Below are positions 19,350-28,111 of a DNA stretch of 64,000 bases, piece by piece. The first letter of the stretch is position 1. Every line of letters begins with the position of its first letter. The position numbers and the translations under genes were made by a program. Origin of the DNA: Rhizobium binae (GTDB lineage: Bacteria; Pseudomonadota; Alphaproteobacteria; Rhizobiales; Rhizobiaceae). A model generated the notes under the pieces. It was not told the origin of the DNA. It ran no database searches and saw nothing but the letters and a program-made list of their open reading frames with translations. Location of the stretch: the NCBI RefSeq assembly GCF_017357225.1, contig NZ_CP071604.1, positions 747,001-811,000 of the forward strand, in the 5' to 3' direction.

Positions 19350-19576
19350 GGAGCGCGGCCGTGACGGCCGCAGGATTGCGCCGCAACGCTGCGGCGTCTT
19401 CCGTTCGATCCGACCCGCCTTAGAATGAGGTGGATCGAGGCCAGCCAGGCGGCGAAGCGAACGATGCTGCTGTCGCCGAACTCGGCATAAAACCGGTCTT
19501 CATCCGCTTTGGAACCGCTTGGCTTGCAATAATGCCGGTATCCGTGGACGCCGGCGATGGTGATCATGTCGATCAT
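19322..19576 (-). CDS. Hypothetical 84-residue protein divergent from a LysR regulator
   Basis: The ATG at 19576 has a good AAAGGAC ribosome site 7 bases upstream. The first 55 residues, opening MIDMITIAGVHGYRHYC and including DEDRFYAEFGDSSIVRFAAWLASIHL, look protein-like; the last 30 are Arg-rich and overlap the chemoreceptor 3' end. No family is recognised. The divergent position facing a LysR-type gene is typical of a regulated target, but that link is inferred. It could be a real small gene whose true end is as shown, or a decayed one. Confidence 0.45.
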   Translation of the reverse strand: MIDMITIAGVHGYRHYCKPSGSKADEDRFYAEFGDSSIVRFAAWLASIHLILRRVGSNGRRRSVAAQSCGRHGRAPQAIFLAPR

Positions 19577-19655
19577 GGCGATGTCCTTTCTGTATCAGAC
19601 ATCACTTCATTTAGGCCTCAATATTGTCTTCATAAACAGGAAAAATCCCGCTATG

Positions 19656-19673
19656 TTTTTCATTGATGAAAAA
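19656..19673. promoter_or_regulatory. Perfect 18-bp palindrome over the LysR start codon
   Basis: The sequence TTTTTCATTGATGAAAAA is fully self-complementary. It spans the ATG of the LysR-type gene at 19666. A symmetrical site at this position could be an autoregulatory operator or an mRNA hairpin that hides the start codon. Confidence 0.5.
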
Positions 19674-20535
19674 CGCGAATTGGGATTCCTATCAGCTTTT
19701 CCTGCAGGTCGCCCGGCTCGGCGGCCTGACGGGAGCAAGCGTCGCAAGCCGGCTCAGCCCCGCTACGGTCGGCCGGCGCATGCTCGAGCTCGAACAGGAG
19801 GTCGGCCGCGCCCTGTTCTCGCGCAGCCAGACCGGTTATCGGCTGACGCAGGATGGCCAGGCGCTGCTCGATCATCTGCAGGAAATGGAGGCCGCCGCCC
19901 GCAAGGTGGAAGCCTGGCGGCAATCGGGCGAGGGCGGCACGACCGTCAGGATCACCGCCGGCACCTGGGTCGCGTGGCTGCTGACCGAGAATTTTGCCGC
20001 GATCCGCATGCCGGGCGATGCATTCGCCATTGCGCTCAGCATCGGCGAGGCGCGGGCAAGCCTTGCCTATCGTGAAAGCGATATCGGCCTTCGCGCCTTC
20101 GAGCCGGAGGAAGCCAACCTGGCCGCACGCCTGCTCGGGGAGGTGGCCTATGCCGTCTATGCCAGACGCAACGCCGCCGAGTCCGATGAACGCTGGATTG
20201 CCGTCGGCGAGGAGGAGGCGATATCGGCGTATCTGCGCTGGCCGCACGCCCATGCCGCATCCGGGATCGTCGCCACCGTCAATCGACCGCGTTCGCTGCC
20301 GGATCTGGTGCGCGCCGGCGCCGGCAAGACGGTGCTTCCCTGTTTCGTCGGCGATCTCCATCCGGAATTGCAGCGCCAGGGCGGCGAATTGCCGGAATTG
20401 CGCCACCGTCAATGGATCGTCATGAACGCCGAGGACCGCCATCGCCCCGAAATCCGCACCGTTGCCGACCGAATGACCAAGCTCATCCGAAGCTATGCCG
20501 ATCTCTTCGCCGGAAAACGGCCGAGCCGCGGTTGA
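19666..20535 (+). CDS. LysR-family transcriptional regulator
   Basis: A 289-residue regulator. The N-terminal winged helix-turn-helix (about residues 3-62) contains LFLQVARLGGLTGASVASRLSPATVGRRM, with SRLSPATVGRRMLELE as the recognition portion. The remainder is a shortened LysR effector domain. The start is taken at the ATG at 19666; a TTG one codon before is also in frame. It is divergent from the 84-residue gene, which is its most likely target. The inducer cannot be predicted. Confidence 0.85.
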   Translation: MKNANWDSYQLFLQVARLGGLTGASVASRLSPATVGRRMLELEQEVGRALFSRSQTGYRLTQDGQALLDHLQEMEAAARKVEAWRQSGEGGTTVRITAGTWVAWLLTENFAAIRMPGDAFAIALSIGEARASLAYRESDIGLRAFEPEEANLAARLLGEVAYAVYARRNAAESDERWIAVGEEEAISAYLRWPHAHAASGIVATVNRPRSLPDLVRAGAGKTVLPCFVGDLHPELQRQGGELPELRHRQWIVMNAEDRHRPEIRTVADRMTKLIRSYADLFAGKRPSRG

Positions 20536-20621
20536 CGTTAACGATGAAGCGCCCGCGCATCTCCGGGACGTGCGGGCACTTGGATGAAGGCCGGCGACCC
20601 GAGGTCGCCAGGCTATGCTTG

Positions 20622-20858
20622 TCAGTGCCGGTTGGTGACGACGACCGGAATGAGCAGGTCGCCCCAGTTGCCGTCGCCGCCGTGATGACGGGCCGAGCGC
20701 ACCAGTTCGACCGAAACGCCGGCCTCGACCGCTTTCATGACCGACTGGTTCAGCCGGTGCAGGTCGTTGGCGAGCATGCGGATCGTCGTCTGCTGATCCT
20801 CGCTCATGCTGGTCGTCTGCTCTTCGGCCCGTTCCCGGACGCGTGAAATGGATGCCAT
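20622..20858 (-). CDS. Conserved-looking small protein downstream of aceA
   Basis: A 78-residue soluble, helical protein with MLANDLHRLNQSVMKAVEAG in the middle and a C-terminal GNWGDLLIPVVV segment. A near-ideal AGGAGG ribosome site lies about 8 bases before its ATG. It starts 21 bp after the aceA stop on the same strand, so it is almost surely co-transcribed with isocitrate lyase. I do not recognise a family. Its placement suggests a role tied to growth on acetate or fatty acids, which is inference. Confidence 0.75.
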   Translation of the reverse strand: MASISRVRERAEEQTTSMSEDQQTTIRMLANDLHRLNQSVMKAVEAGVSVELVRSARHHGGDGNWGDLLIPVVVTNRH

Positions 20859-20879
20859 GGTTCTGTCCTCCTCTTCGGG

Positions 20880-22169
20880 TTATTCCGCAGCTGGTTTGAA
20901 CTGCGCATGTTCGGTTGAATCGTGCATCGCCGTGGTCGACGACCGGCCGCCGGTGATGGCGAGCGACACGGCGTCGAAATAGCCGGTGCCGACCTCGCGC
21001 TGATGCTTGGTGGCGGTATAACCATAGTCCTCTGCGGCGAATTCGGCCTCCTGCAGCTCGGAATATGCCGACATTTGCCGCTGCCGGTAGCCGCGCGCCA
21101 GCTCATACATGCCGTAGTTCAGTTGGTGGAACCCGGCGAGCGTGATGAACTGGAACTTGTAACCCATCGCCCCGAGTTCGCGCTGGAACTTGGCAATCGT
21201 CGCCTCGTCGAGGTTCTTCTTCCAGTTGAAGGACGGCGAGCAATTATAGGCGAGCAGCTTGCCGGGATGGACTCTGTGGACACCTTCGGCAAACCGGCGC
21301 GCCTGCTCGAGATCCGGCTTGGAAGTCTCGCACCAGATCAGGTCGCAATGCGGCGCGTAGGCGACGGCCCGGGCGATGCACGGCTCGATGCCGTTTCTGA
21401 CCTGGTAGAAGCCTTCGACGGTGCGCCCGGCATCGTAATCGACGAAGGGCTGGTCGCGCTCGTCGATGTCGGAGGTGAGCAGCTTTGCCGCTTCCGCGTC
21501 GGTGCGGGCGATCACCAGCGTCGCCACGCCCATGACGTCGGCGGCAAGCCGTGCGGCGTCGAGATTGCGGATATGGGCCGCTGTCGGGATCAGTACCTTG
21601 CCGCCGAGATGGCCGCACTTCTTCTCCGAGGCGAGTTGGTCCTCGAAATGGACGCCGGCAGCACCTGCCTCGATATAGGCCTTCATGATCTCGAAGGCAT
21701 TGAGCGGCCCGCCGAACCCGGCTTCCGCATCGGCGACGATCGGCGCGAACCAGGTGTCGACGGAAAGTCCGCTACCTTCCGACGTCTCGATCTGATCGGC
21801 GCGCTGCAGGGTGCGGTTGATGCGTTTGGCAAGCTCCGGCCCCGCATTGGCGGGATAAAGCGACTGGTCGGGATACATCGCCGATGCCGTATTGGCGTCG
21901 GCCGCCACCTGCCAGCCGGAGAGATAGATCGCCTTCAGCCCGGCGCGCACCATCTGCATGGCTTGGTTGCCGGAAAGTGCGCCGAGCGCATTGACGAAAT
22001 CCTCCTGGTGGAGAAGCCGCCACAACCGGTCCGCCCCCATTTCCGCCAGCGTATAGGTGAGCGCCACCGAGCCTCTGAGCCGCTGCACATCGGCGGCCGA
22101 GTAGGGCCGTTCGATGCTGTCGAAGCGGCCTGCCGGTGCGTTTTGGACAAGCTTGTAAAAATCGGTCAT
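20880..22169 (-). CDS. aceA: AceA: isocitrate lyase
   Basis: A 429-residue enzyme of the glyoxylate shunt, splitting isocitrate into glyoxylate and succinate in the cytoplasm. The catalytic KKCGH motif is at residues 183-187 (C185), preceded by [14 protein letters not shown]. The Mg-site segment DAEAGFGG is near 147-154, and the C-terminal region has [10 protein letters not shown]. Divergent from a RamB/ScfR-type regulator with a shared region containing repeated TTTGTAAA boxes, so acetate or acyl-CoA control is likely. Confidence 0.96.
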   Translation of the reverse strand: MTDFYKLVQNAPAGRFDSIERPYSAADVQRLRGSVALTYTLAEMGADRLWRLLHQEDFVNALGALSGNQAMQMVRAGLKAIYLSGWQVAADANTASAMYPDQSLYPANAGPELAKRINRTLQRADQIETSEGSGLSVDTWFAPIVADAEAGFGGPLNAFEIMKAYIEAGAAGVHFEDQLASEKKCGHLGGKVLIPTAAHIRNLDAARLAADVMGVATLVIARTDAEAAKLLTSDIDERDQPFVDYDAGRTVEGFYQVRNGIEPCIARAVAYAPHCDLIWCETSKPDLEQARRFAEGVHRVHPGKLLAYNCSPSFNWKKNLDEATIAKFQRELGAMGYKFQFITLAGFHQLNYGMYELARGYRQRQMSAYSELQEAEFAAEDYGYTATKHQREVGTGYFDAVSLAITGGRSSTTAMHDSTEHAQFKPAAE

Positions 22170-22217
22170 GCTGCTCTCCTTACTTAAAATTGCCGTCTCC
22201 GGTGTCGCATTCTAGAA

Positions 22218-22352
22218 TTTACAAAGACGCCCGAGATTGCCAGAAAAACCTTTGATATTGGCGGCGGAAACGGGTTATTATGCGGAGGATTTACAGGCCC
22301 GTGCTGTGAATTTGTAAAATTTTGTAAATCCGGTTGCCTGGCTTTTTGTAAA
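22218..22352. promoter_or_regulatory. Four TTTGTAAA boxes in the aceA / RamB-like divergent region
   Basis: The 8-mer TTTGTAAA occurs at 22311-22318, 22321-22328 and 22345-22352 on the plus strand, and as its complement at 22218-22225. The first two plus-strand copies start exactly 10 bp apart, one helical turn. A partial match (TTTACAG) lies near 22290. The box resembles TTTGCAAA, the core described for RamB sites before glyoxylate-shunt genes in actinobacteria. The site nearest the regulator ends 10 bp before its ATG, suggesting autoregulation as well as control of aceA. Confidence 0.6.
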
Positions 22353-22362
22353 AGAGTGTGAC

Positions 22363-23772
22363 ATGGCGGAACGGAAGATTTTTGCAGGCGCGAAAGTGCG
22401 GCGCATCCGCAATGCGCTGGCACTGACGCAGACCGCCATGGCCGAGGCGCTGGAGATTTCGCCCTCCTATCTGAACCTCATCGAGCGCAACCAGCGGCCT
22501 TTGACGGTGCAGCTCCTCTTGAAGCTCGCGGCCGTCTACAAGGTCGATCTGGAGGAATTGCGGGGGCAGACCGGCGGCAGCCTCGGCCAGCTCAAGGAGG
22601 TCTTCGCCGATCCGCTGCTTTCGGGTGAACTGCCCGGCGACCAGGAATTGGTCGAGGTGGCAGAGGCCGCACCCAATGCCGCAAGCGGCATGATCAAGCT
22701 CTATCGCGCCTATCGCGAACAGGCCGCCCGGCTCTCCGACCTGACGGGGCTGATGGCCGCCGAGGGACATGCGCCGGTCGCCGTCGGCCGCTTGCCGCTC
22801 GACGAGCTGCGCGAGACGCTGGAGCGCAGGTCGGCCTATTTCGGACGGATCGAGACGGCGGCGGAAGCCTTTGCCGCGACGCTTCCCGGCGGCGCCGATC
22901 TTGCCGCCGGGCTGAAGGACTGGCTGCGGGCCGAGCGCGGCATTGCGGTGCGCGTCCTGCCGGTGCACGTCATGCCGGATCTGCGCCGCCGTTTCGATCG
23001 TCATTCGATGCGGCTGTTCATTTCCGAACGCCTGTCGCCGGCCGACCGTGCGCATGAGATCGCTATCGAGGCCGCCAGCCTCGCCTTGCTCCCGGCCATC
23101 GATGCCGAACTCGACGATCTCTCGCTCTCCTCCGCCGAGGCGCGCCGCATCGCCCGCTTCGAGCTGGCCCGCATCGCGGCCCTGGCGCTCGCCATGCCCT
23201 ATGAGGCCTTCCTGTCGGCGGCCAAGGCGGTGCGCTACGACATCGATATTCTTCGGGCCCGCTTTTCCGTCTCCTTCGGCCATGCCGCCACGCGTCTGAC
23301 CATGCTGCAGCGGCCAGGGGCGGCGGCTATTCCCTTCTTCATGATGGAGATCGATGCCGCCGGCCACCGGCTGCGGCGAGGCGGCGCTCAGGGCTTTCCG
23401 CAGGCCCGTTTCGGCGGCGGCTGTCCGAAGCTCAATATCCATGCCGTCTTCCTGCAGCCGGGTCAGATTCTCGCCGAGACAGTGGTCATGCCGGATGGCG
23501 CATCCTTCCTGACGGTTGCCCGCACCCTGGAGGGGCCGAGCGTTGAATTCGGCGAAAGGGTGAGGCGGACCGCAATCCTGATTGTCTGTGACGCCGCCCT
23601 TGGCGAGGGCCTGGCCTATGGGCAGGCGACGGCGCTCGATCCGGTCACGATCGGCCCGGCCTGTCGCCTCTGCGAGCGGCGCGGCTGTCTTTCCCGCGCC
23701 GAGCCGCCGGTGACGAGGCCGCTCGGGCTCGACGAGATGGTGGCGGGTCTCAGCGCCTTCGACTTCCGGTGA
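22363..23772 (+). CDS. RamB/ScfR-type short-chain acyl-CoA-responsive regulator
   Basis: A 469-residue XRE-family regulator. The N-terminal helix-turn-helix (about residues 9-64) has ALTQTAMAEALEISPSYLNLIERN. The middle contains an IrrE/M78-like region where the zinc-protease motif is degenerate (HEIAIEA, residues about 229-235), so it is a sensor rather than a peptidase. The C-terminal part has a CRLCERRGC cysteine cluster near 437-445. This architecture is that of regulators of propionate, acetate and glyoxylate metabolism. Divergence from aceA makes that gene the prime target; whether it activates or represses cannot be told. Confidence 0.85.
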   Translation: MAERKIFAGAKVRRIRNALALTQTAMAEALEISPSYLNLIERNQRPLTVQLLLKLAAVYKVDLEELRGQTGGSLGQLKEVFADPLLSGELPGDQELVEVAEAAPNAASGMIKLYRAYREQAARLSDLTGLMAAEGHAPVAVGRLPLDELRETLERRSAYFGRIETAAEAFAATLPGGADLAAGLKDWLRAERGIAVRVLPVHVMPDLRRRFDRHSMRLFISERLSPADRAHEIAIEAASLALLPAIDAELDDLSLSSAEARRIARFELARIAALALAMPYEAFLSAAKAVRYDIDILRARFSVSFGHAATRLTMLQRPGAAAIPFFMMEIDAAGHRLRRGGAQGFPQARFGGGCPKLNIHAVFLQPGQILAETVVMPDGASFLTVARTLEGPSVEFGERVRRTAILIVCDAALGEGLAYGQATALDPVTIGPACRLCERRGCLSRAEPPVTRPLGLDEMVAGLSAFDFR

Positions 23773-23896
23773 TTGTGAAATCGTTGAGAGCGCAGTTTTT
23801 GCGCTTGTGAGCTTAGAAATTCCTTCTTAGTCTGCGGACAAACCAGAGGGAAAAGATGTCCGGAGATACGGGCGCTTTGAACAAACAGGAGAAGTC

Positions 23897-24994
23897 ATGA
23901 GGTCAACCATCGCAAGCGTGACGGCCGCCGCCATCGCCGCGCTCTTTGCCGCCGCTCCAGCCGTTGCGCAGGAGCGCGTCGTCAATGTCTACAATTGGTC
24001 GGATTATATCGACGACAGCATCCTGACCGATTTCACCAAGGAAACCGGCATCAAGGTCGTTTACGACACCTTCGATTCGAACGAGACCGTAGAAACCAAG
24101 CTGCTTGCCGGCGGCACCGGTTATGACGTCGTCGTTCCCACCGCCGACTTCCTGCAGCGCCAGATCCAGGCGGGCGTTTTCCAGAAGCTCGACAAGTCGA
24201 AGCTGCCGAACCTGTCCAACATGTGGGACGTGATCCAGCAGCGCACCGCCGCATACGATCCGGGCAATGAATATGCGGTCGATTACATGTGGGGCACCGA
24301 CGGTATCGGCTATAACGTCAAGAAGGTCGCCGAGATCCTCGGTCCCGATGCCAAGCCGGGCCTCGAAGTGATCTTCGATCCGAAGGTCGCCGAAAAATTC
24401 AAGGACTGCGGCATCTACGTGCTCGACACGCCGAAGGACGTCATGACCACGGCGCTGAAATATCTTGGCCTCGATCCGAACTCCACCAAGGCCGAAGATT
24501 TCAAGAAGGTCGAGGAATTGCTGACGGCGGTGCGCCCCTATATCCGCAAGTTCCACTCGTCCGAATATATCAACGCCCTTGCCAACGGCGATATCTGCAT
24601 CGCCTTCGGCTATTCCGGCGACATGCTGCAGGCCCGCGACCGGGCCGCCGAAGCCAAGAACGGCGTCGAGGTCAACTACTCGATCCCGGTCCAAGGCGCC
24701 CAGATGTGGTTCGACATGATGGCGATCCCGGCCGATGCCAAGCATGTGGCCGAAGCGCATGAGTTCCTGAATTACATGATGAAGCCCGAGGTCATCGCCA
24801 AGGCGAGCGACCACACCTTCTATGCCAACGGCAACAAGGCCTCGCAGCAGTTCGTCAGCAAGGAGGTGCTGGAAGATCCGGCGATCTACCCGACCGAAGA
24901 GGTGATGAAGGGACTCTTCACGGTAAAGCCATGGGACCCGAAGACCCAGCGTACCGCGACGCGGATCTGGACGAAGGTCGTCACCGGCCAGTAA
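23897..24994 (+). CDS. potF: PotF-like spermidine/putrescine ABC transporter substrate-binding protein
   Basis: A 365-residue periplasmic protein with a typical signal peptide (about residues 1-24, ending PAVAQE after an alanine-rich core). The mature part opens VVNVYNWSDYIDDSILTDFTKETGIKV, diagnostic of the PotD/PotF family. AGGAG lies before the ATG. The amount needed exceeds that of the membrane parts, and a terminator and repeat pair at 25004-25158 separate it from potG. Putrescine preference over spermidine is suggested by the PotF-type length and the PuuA/PuuB-like genes at 10-13 kb, not proven. Confidence 0.9.
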   Translation: MRSTIASVTAAAIAALFAAAPAVAQERVVNVYNWSDYIDDSILTDFTKETGIKVVYDTFDSNETVETKLLAGGTGYDVVVPTADFLQRQIQAGVFQKLDKSKLPNLSNMWDVIQQRTAAYDPGNEYAVDYMWGTDGIGYNVKKVAEILGPDAKPGLEVIFDPKVAEKFKDCGIYVLDTPKDVMTTALKYLGLDPNSTKAEDFKKVEELLTAVRPYIRKFHSSEYINALANGDICIAFGYSGDMLQARDRAAEAKNGVEVNYSIPVQGAQMWFDMMAIPADAKHVAEAHEFLNYMMKPEVIAKASDHTFYANGNKASQQFVSKEVLEDPAIYPTEEVMKGLFTVKPWDPKTQRTATRIWTKVVTGQ

Positions 24995-25003
24995 GTCGAT
25001 GCC

Positions 25004-25031
25004 AGGCCCGGACGGAAACGTCCGGGCCTTT
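25004..25031 (+). terminator. Hairpin after potF
   Basis: A perfect 11-bp stem pairs 25004-25014 with 25019-25029 around a GAAA tetraloop, followed by TTTC. The stable GNRA loop and short U run fit partial termination, leaving some read-through into potGHI. Confidence 0.8.
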
Positions 25032-25043
25032 CAATTACCGGCC

Positions 25044-25158
25044 TAGAACAGGATGATTTTAGGCCGGTCGGCCTAAAATCTGAATCCTGTTCTAAATTGA
25101 AGAGTTAGAGCATGATTTCGTTCCGAAAACCGCTCACACTTTTCGGCATCATGCTCTA
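25044..25158. repeat. Pair of rhizobial intergenic palindromes (RIME-like)
   Basis: Two long imperfect palindromes stand side by side between potF and potG. The first (25044-25094) has arms TAGAACAGGAT...ATCCTGTTCTA with an inner ATTTTAGGCC / GGCCTAAAAT stem. The second (25106-25158) has arms TAGAGCATGAT and ATCATGCTCTA with an inner CCGAAAA / TTTTCGG stem. This mosaic build matches the repeated intergenic elements known as RIME-like in Rhizobiaceae. Copy number cannot be judged from one window. Confidence 0.7.
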
Positions 25159-25198
25159 GGTGGAGGCCGGCTGAAAACTTATATTCTCGGGGAATAAT

Positions 25199-26341
25199 AT
25201 GAAGTCCTTAGGCAATATCCGCCGCGCTTTCGCACCCTGGACCGATCCGTCAGCAAAACCTTTCATAGCCTTCAAGAACGTCACCAAGCGCTTCGGCGAT
25301 TTCACCGCCGTCGACGATCTGTCGCTGAACATCTATCACCGCGAGTTCTTCGCGCTGCTCGGCGCGTCCGGTTGCGGCAAATCGACGCTTCTGCGCATGC
25401 TCGCCGGCTTTGAGCAGCCGACAGCGGGTCAAATCGTTCTCGACGGCACCGACCTCGCCGGCACGCCACCCTACAAGCGGCCGGTCAATATGATGTTCCA
25501 GTCCTACGCGCTTTTCCCGCACATGACCGTCGAGAAAAACATCGCCTTCGGCCTGAAGCAGGACGGCATGCCGAAGGACGAAATGGCCGAGCGCGTCGCG
25601 CAGATGCTGAAGCTCGTTAAGCTCGAGCAATTTGCCTCCCGCAAACCGAACCAGCTTTCCGGCGGTCAGCGCCAGCGCGTGGCGCTCGCCCGTTCGCTGG
25701 CCAAGCGCCCTAAAGTGCTGCTGCTCGACGAACCGCTCGGCGCGCTCGACAAGAAGCTGCGCGAGGAAACCCAGTTCGAACTGATGGACCTGCAACAAAG
25801 CCTCGGTCTTACCTTCGTCGTCGTCACCCACGACCAGGAAGAAGCAATGACGATGGCCGACCGGATCGCCGTCATGAGCCACGGCAAGGTCGTTCAGGTG
25901 GCAACGCCGGCCGAAATCTATGAGGCGCCGAATTGCCGTTTCGTCGCCGACTTCATCGGCGACGTGAACATCTTCGACGGCAAGGTGACGACGTCGGCAA
26001 ACGGCGCCGTCGAGATATCGGTCGACAGCGGTTTCACCATCCGCATTGCCGCCAGCGACGCTCCGGCGATCGGCAGCACGGCCGGTTTTGCGATCCGTCC
26101 GGAGAAGATCCGCGTCAGCCGCGCCGCACCCGCGAACGCCCCGGTCAATGCGGCCAAGGGCGAGATCTGGGATATCGGCTATCTCGGCGACATGACCGTC
26201 TTCCACATCAAGCTGGCGAGCGGCAAATTCGTCAGGGCCTCTTCCCTCAACGCACAGCGTTCCGTCGAAGACCCGTTCTCCTATGATCAGGACGTCTGGA
26301 TCTCCTTCGATGAGGATGCCGGCGTGCTGCTGAAGGATTGA
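25199..26341 (+). CDS. potG: PotG-like spermidine/putrescine ABC transporter ATP-binding protein
   Basis: A 380-residue ATPase. Walker A GASGCGKST lies near residues 55-63, the signature LSGGQRQR near 155-162, Walker B LLLDEPLGALD near 175-185, and the switch histidine in VTHDQEE near 210. A TOBE domain occupies the last 100 residues. An N-terminal extension of about 20 residues before the fold is typical of PotG. Its stop is one base from the potH start, so PotG and PotH are coupled. Confidence 0.93.
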   Translation: MKSLGNIRRAFAPWTDPSAKPFIAFKNVTKRFGDFTAVDDLSLNIYHREFFALLGASGCGKSTLLRMLAGFEQPTAGQIVLDGTDLAGTPPYKRPVNMMFQSYALFPHMTVEKNIAFGLKQDGMPKDEMAERVAQMLKLVKLEQFASRKPNQLSGGQRQRVALARSLAKRPKVLLLDEPLGALDKKLREETQFELMDLQQSLGLTFVVVTHDQEEAMTMADRIAVMSHGKVVQVATPAEIYEAPNCRFVADFIGDVNIFDGKVTTSANGAVEISVDSGFTIRIAASDAPAIGSTAGFAIRPEKIRVSRAAPANAPVNAAKGEIWDIGYLGDMTVFHIKLASGKFVRASSLNAQRSVEDPFSYDQDVWISFDEDAGVLLKD

Positions 26342-26342
26342 G

Positions 26343-27257
26343 ATGATGGGAACGCTGGCATCACGCCTCTACAACCGCCTCGTCATCATCATTCCCTATG
26401 CTTGGCTGCTGCTCTTCTTTCTAGCGCCGTTCTTCATCGTCTTCCGCATCTCGATGTCGACGACGGCGATCGCCATACCGCCTTATGAGCCGGTCTTCTC
26501 CTTTGCCGATGGCTGGAGCGGTTTCTGGAGCAAGGTGGCGACCTTCTCCTTCGACAATTACGGTTATCTCACCGACGATCCGCTCTACTTCAACGCCTAT
26601 CTCTCGAGCGTCATCATCGCTGGTACATCGACCTTGCTGATGCTGCTGATCGCTTATCCGATCGCCTATGGCATGGCGCAGGCGCCGCGGACCATCCGCC
26701 CGACGCTGCTGATGCTCGTCATCCTGCCGTTCTGGACGAGCTTCCTGATCCGCGTTTATGCCTGGATTGCCATCCTGAAGCCCGAAGGCCTGCTGAACCA
26801 GCTGCTCCTGTCGCTGCATATCATCGACAACCCGCTAATCATTCTCAACACCCCGACGGCCGTCTATATCGGCATCGTCTATTCCTACCTGCCCTTCATG
26901 GTGCTGCCGCTCTATTCGGCGCTGGAGAAGATGGACGGCACGCTGATCGAAGCGGCCCAGGATCTCGGCTGCACGCCGATCCGCGCCTTCTGGCGCGTCA
27001 CTTTCCCGCTGTCGATCCCCGGCGTGGTGGCAGGCTGTATGCTGGTCTTCATCCCTGCCGTCGGCGAGTTCGTCATTCCCGATCTTCTTGGCGGTTCGCA
27101 GACGCTGATGATCGGCAAGACGCTCTGGAACGAGTTCAATGCCAATCGCGATTGGCCGGTCTCCTCGGCAGTCGCGACAATCCTGCTCATGATCCTGGTG
27201 ATCCCGATCGTCTTCTTCCAGAATGCACAGGCCAAGGCCGAGGAGCGGGGGAAATAA
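26343..27257 (+). CDS. potH: PotH-like spermidine/putrescine ABC transporter permease
   Basis: A 304-residue inner-membrane subunit with six predicted helices, the first at about residues 12-34. The EAA loop reads EAAQDLGCTPIRAFWRVTFP at about 201-220. It begins with two consecutive ATG codons directly after the potG stop. It pairs with PotI to form the channel of the polyamine importer. Confidence 0.93.
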   Translation: MMGTLASRLYNRLVIIIPYAWLLLFFLAPFFIVFRISMSTTAIAIPPYEPVFSFADGWSGFWSKVATFSFDNYGYLTDDPLYFNAYLSSVIIAGTSTLLMLLIAYPIAYGMAQAPRTIRPTLLMLVILPFWTSFLIRVYAWIAILKPEGLLNQLLLSLHIIDNPLIILNTPTAVYIGIVYSYLPFMVLPLYSALEKMDGTLIEAAQDLGCTPIRAFWRVTFPLSIPGVVAGCMLVFIPAVGEFVIPDLLGGSQTLMIGKTLWNEFNANRDWPVSSAVATILLMILVIPIVFFQNAQAKAEERGK

Positions 27258-27260
27258 GCC

Positions 27261-28079
27261 ATGCTGAGATGGACCCGTTTCAACATCATTTCCGTTGTGC
27301 TCGGCTTTGCCTTCCTCTATCTGCCGATCGTGCTGCTGGTGATCTTTTCCTTCAACGAGTCGAAGCTCGTCACCGTCTGGGGCGGCTTTTCCGCCAAATG
27401 GTACGTCTCGCTGCTGTCGAACCAGGCCCTGCTCGATGCTGCCTGGGTGACGATCCGTGTCGGTCTGCTGTCGGCCACCTTTGCGACCATCCTCGGCACG
27501 ATGGCGGCGCTAACGCTGGTGCGCTATACCCGCTTCCGCGGCCGCATGCTCTTTTCAGGCATGGTCTATGCGCCGCTCGTCATGCCCGAAGTCATCACCG
27601 GCCTGTCGCTGCTGCTGCTCTTCGTCGCAATCGGCCTCGACCGCGGCTTCTGGACCATTACGCTGGCGCATACGACGCTGACCATGTGCTTCGTCGCCGT
27701 CGTCGTGCAATCACGGCTCTTGAGCTTCGACCAGTCGATCGAGGAAGCCGCGCAGGATTTGGGCGCGCCGCCGGTGCGGACCTTCTTCGAGATCACCCTG
27801 CCGATCATCTCCCCGGCAGTGTTTTCGGGCTGGATCCTGGCGTTCACGCTGTCGCTGGATGACCTCGTGATTGCAAGCTTCACCTCGGGCCCGGGCGCAA
27901 CCACGCTGCCGATGAAGATCTACAGCCAGGTGCGCCTCGGCGTGACGCCGGAGATCAATGCGGTCTGCACCATCCTGATCGCCGTCGTCGCGGTCGGCGT
28001 TATCTGTGCATCCGTAATCACCAAGCGGCGCGAAGTTCAGCGCGAGCGCGACGAGCGGGCCGCGGCGGCGACCGCTTAG
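27261..28079 (+). CDS. potI: PotI-like spermidine/putrescine ABC transporter permease
   Basis: A 272-residue permease with the first helix at about residues 10-30 and the EAA loop EEAAQDLGAPPVRTFFEITLP near 161-181. It starts 3 bp after the potH stop and is the last gene of potFGHI. The C-terminal tail is charged and Arg/Ala-rich (REVQRERDERAAAAT). No terminator with a T run is seen before the convergent LuxR-type gene 32 bp away. Confidence 0.93.
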   Translation: MLRWTRFNIISVVLGFAFLYLPIVLLVIFSFNESKLVTVWGGFSAKWYVSLLSNQALLDAAWVTIRVGLLSATFATILGTMAALTLVRYTRFRGRMLFSGMVYAPLVMPEVITGLSLLLLFVAIGLDRGFWTITLAHTTLTMCFVAVVVQSRLLSFDQSIEEAAQDLGAPPVRTFFEITLPIISPAVFSGWILAFTLSLDDLVIASFTSGPGATTLPMKIYSQVRLGVTPEINAVCTILIAVVAVGVICASVITKRREVQRERDERAAAATA

Positions 28080-28111
28080 TAGCGGGAGGACTGCCGGCGA
28101 ACCTGAATCTT

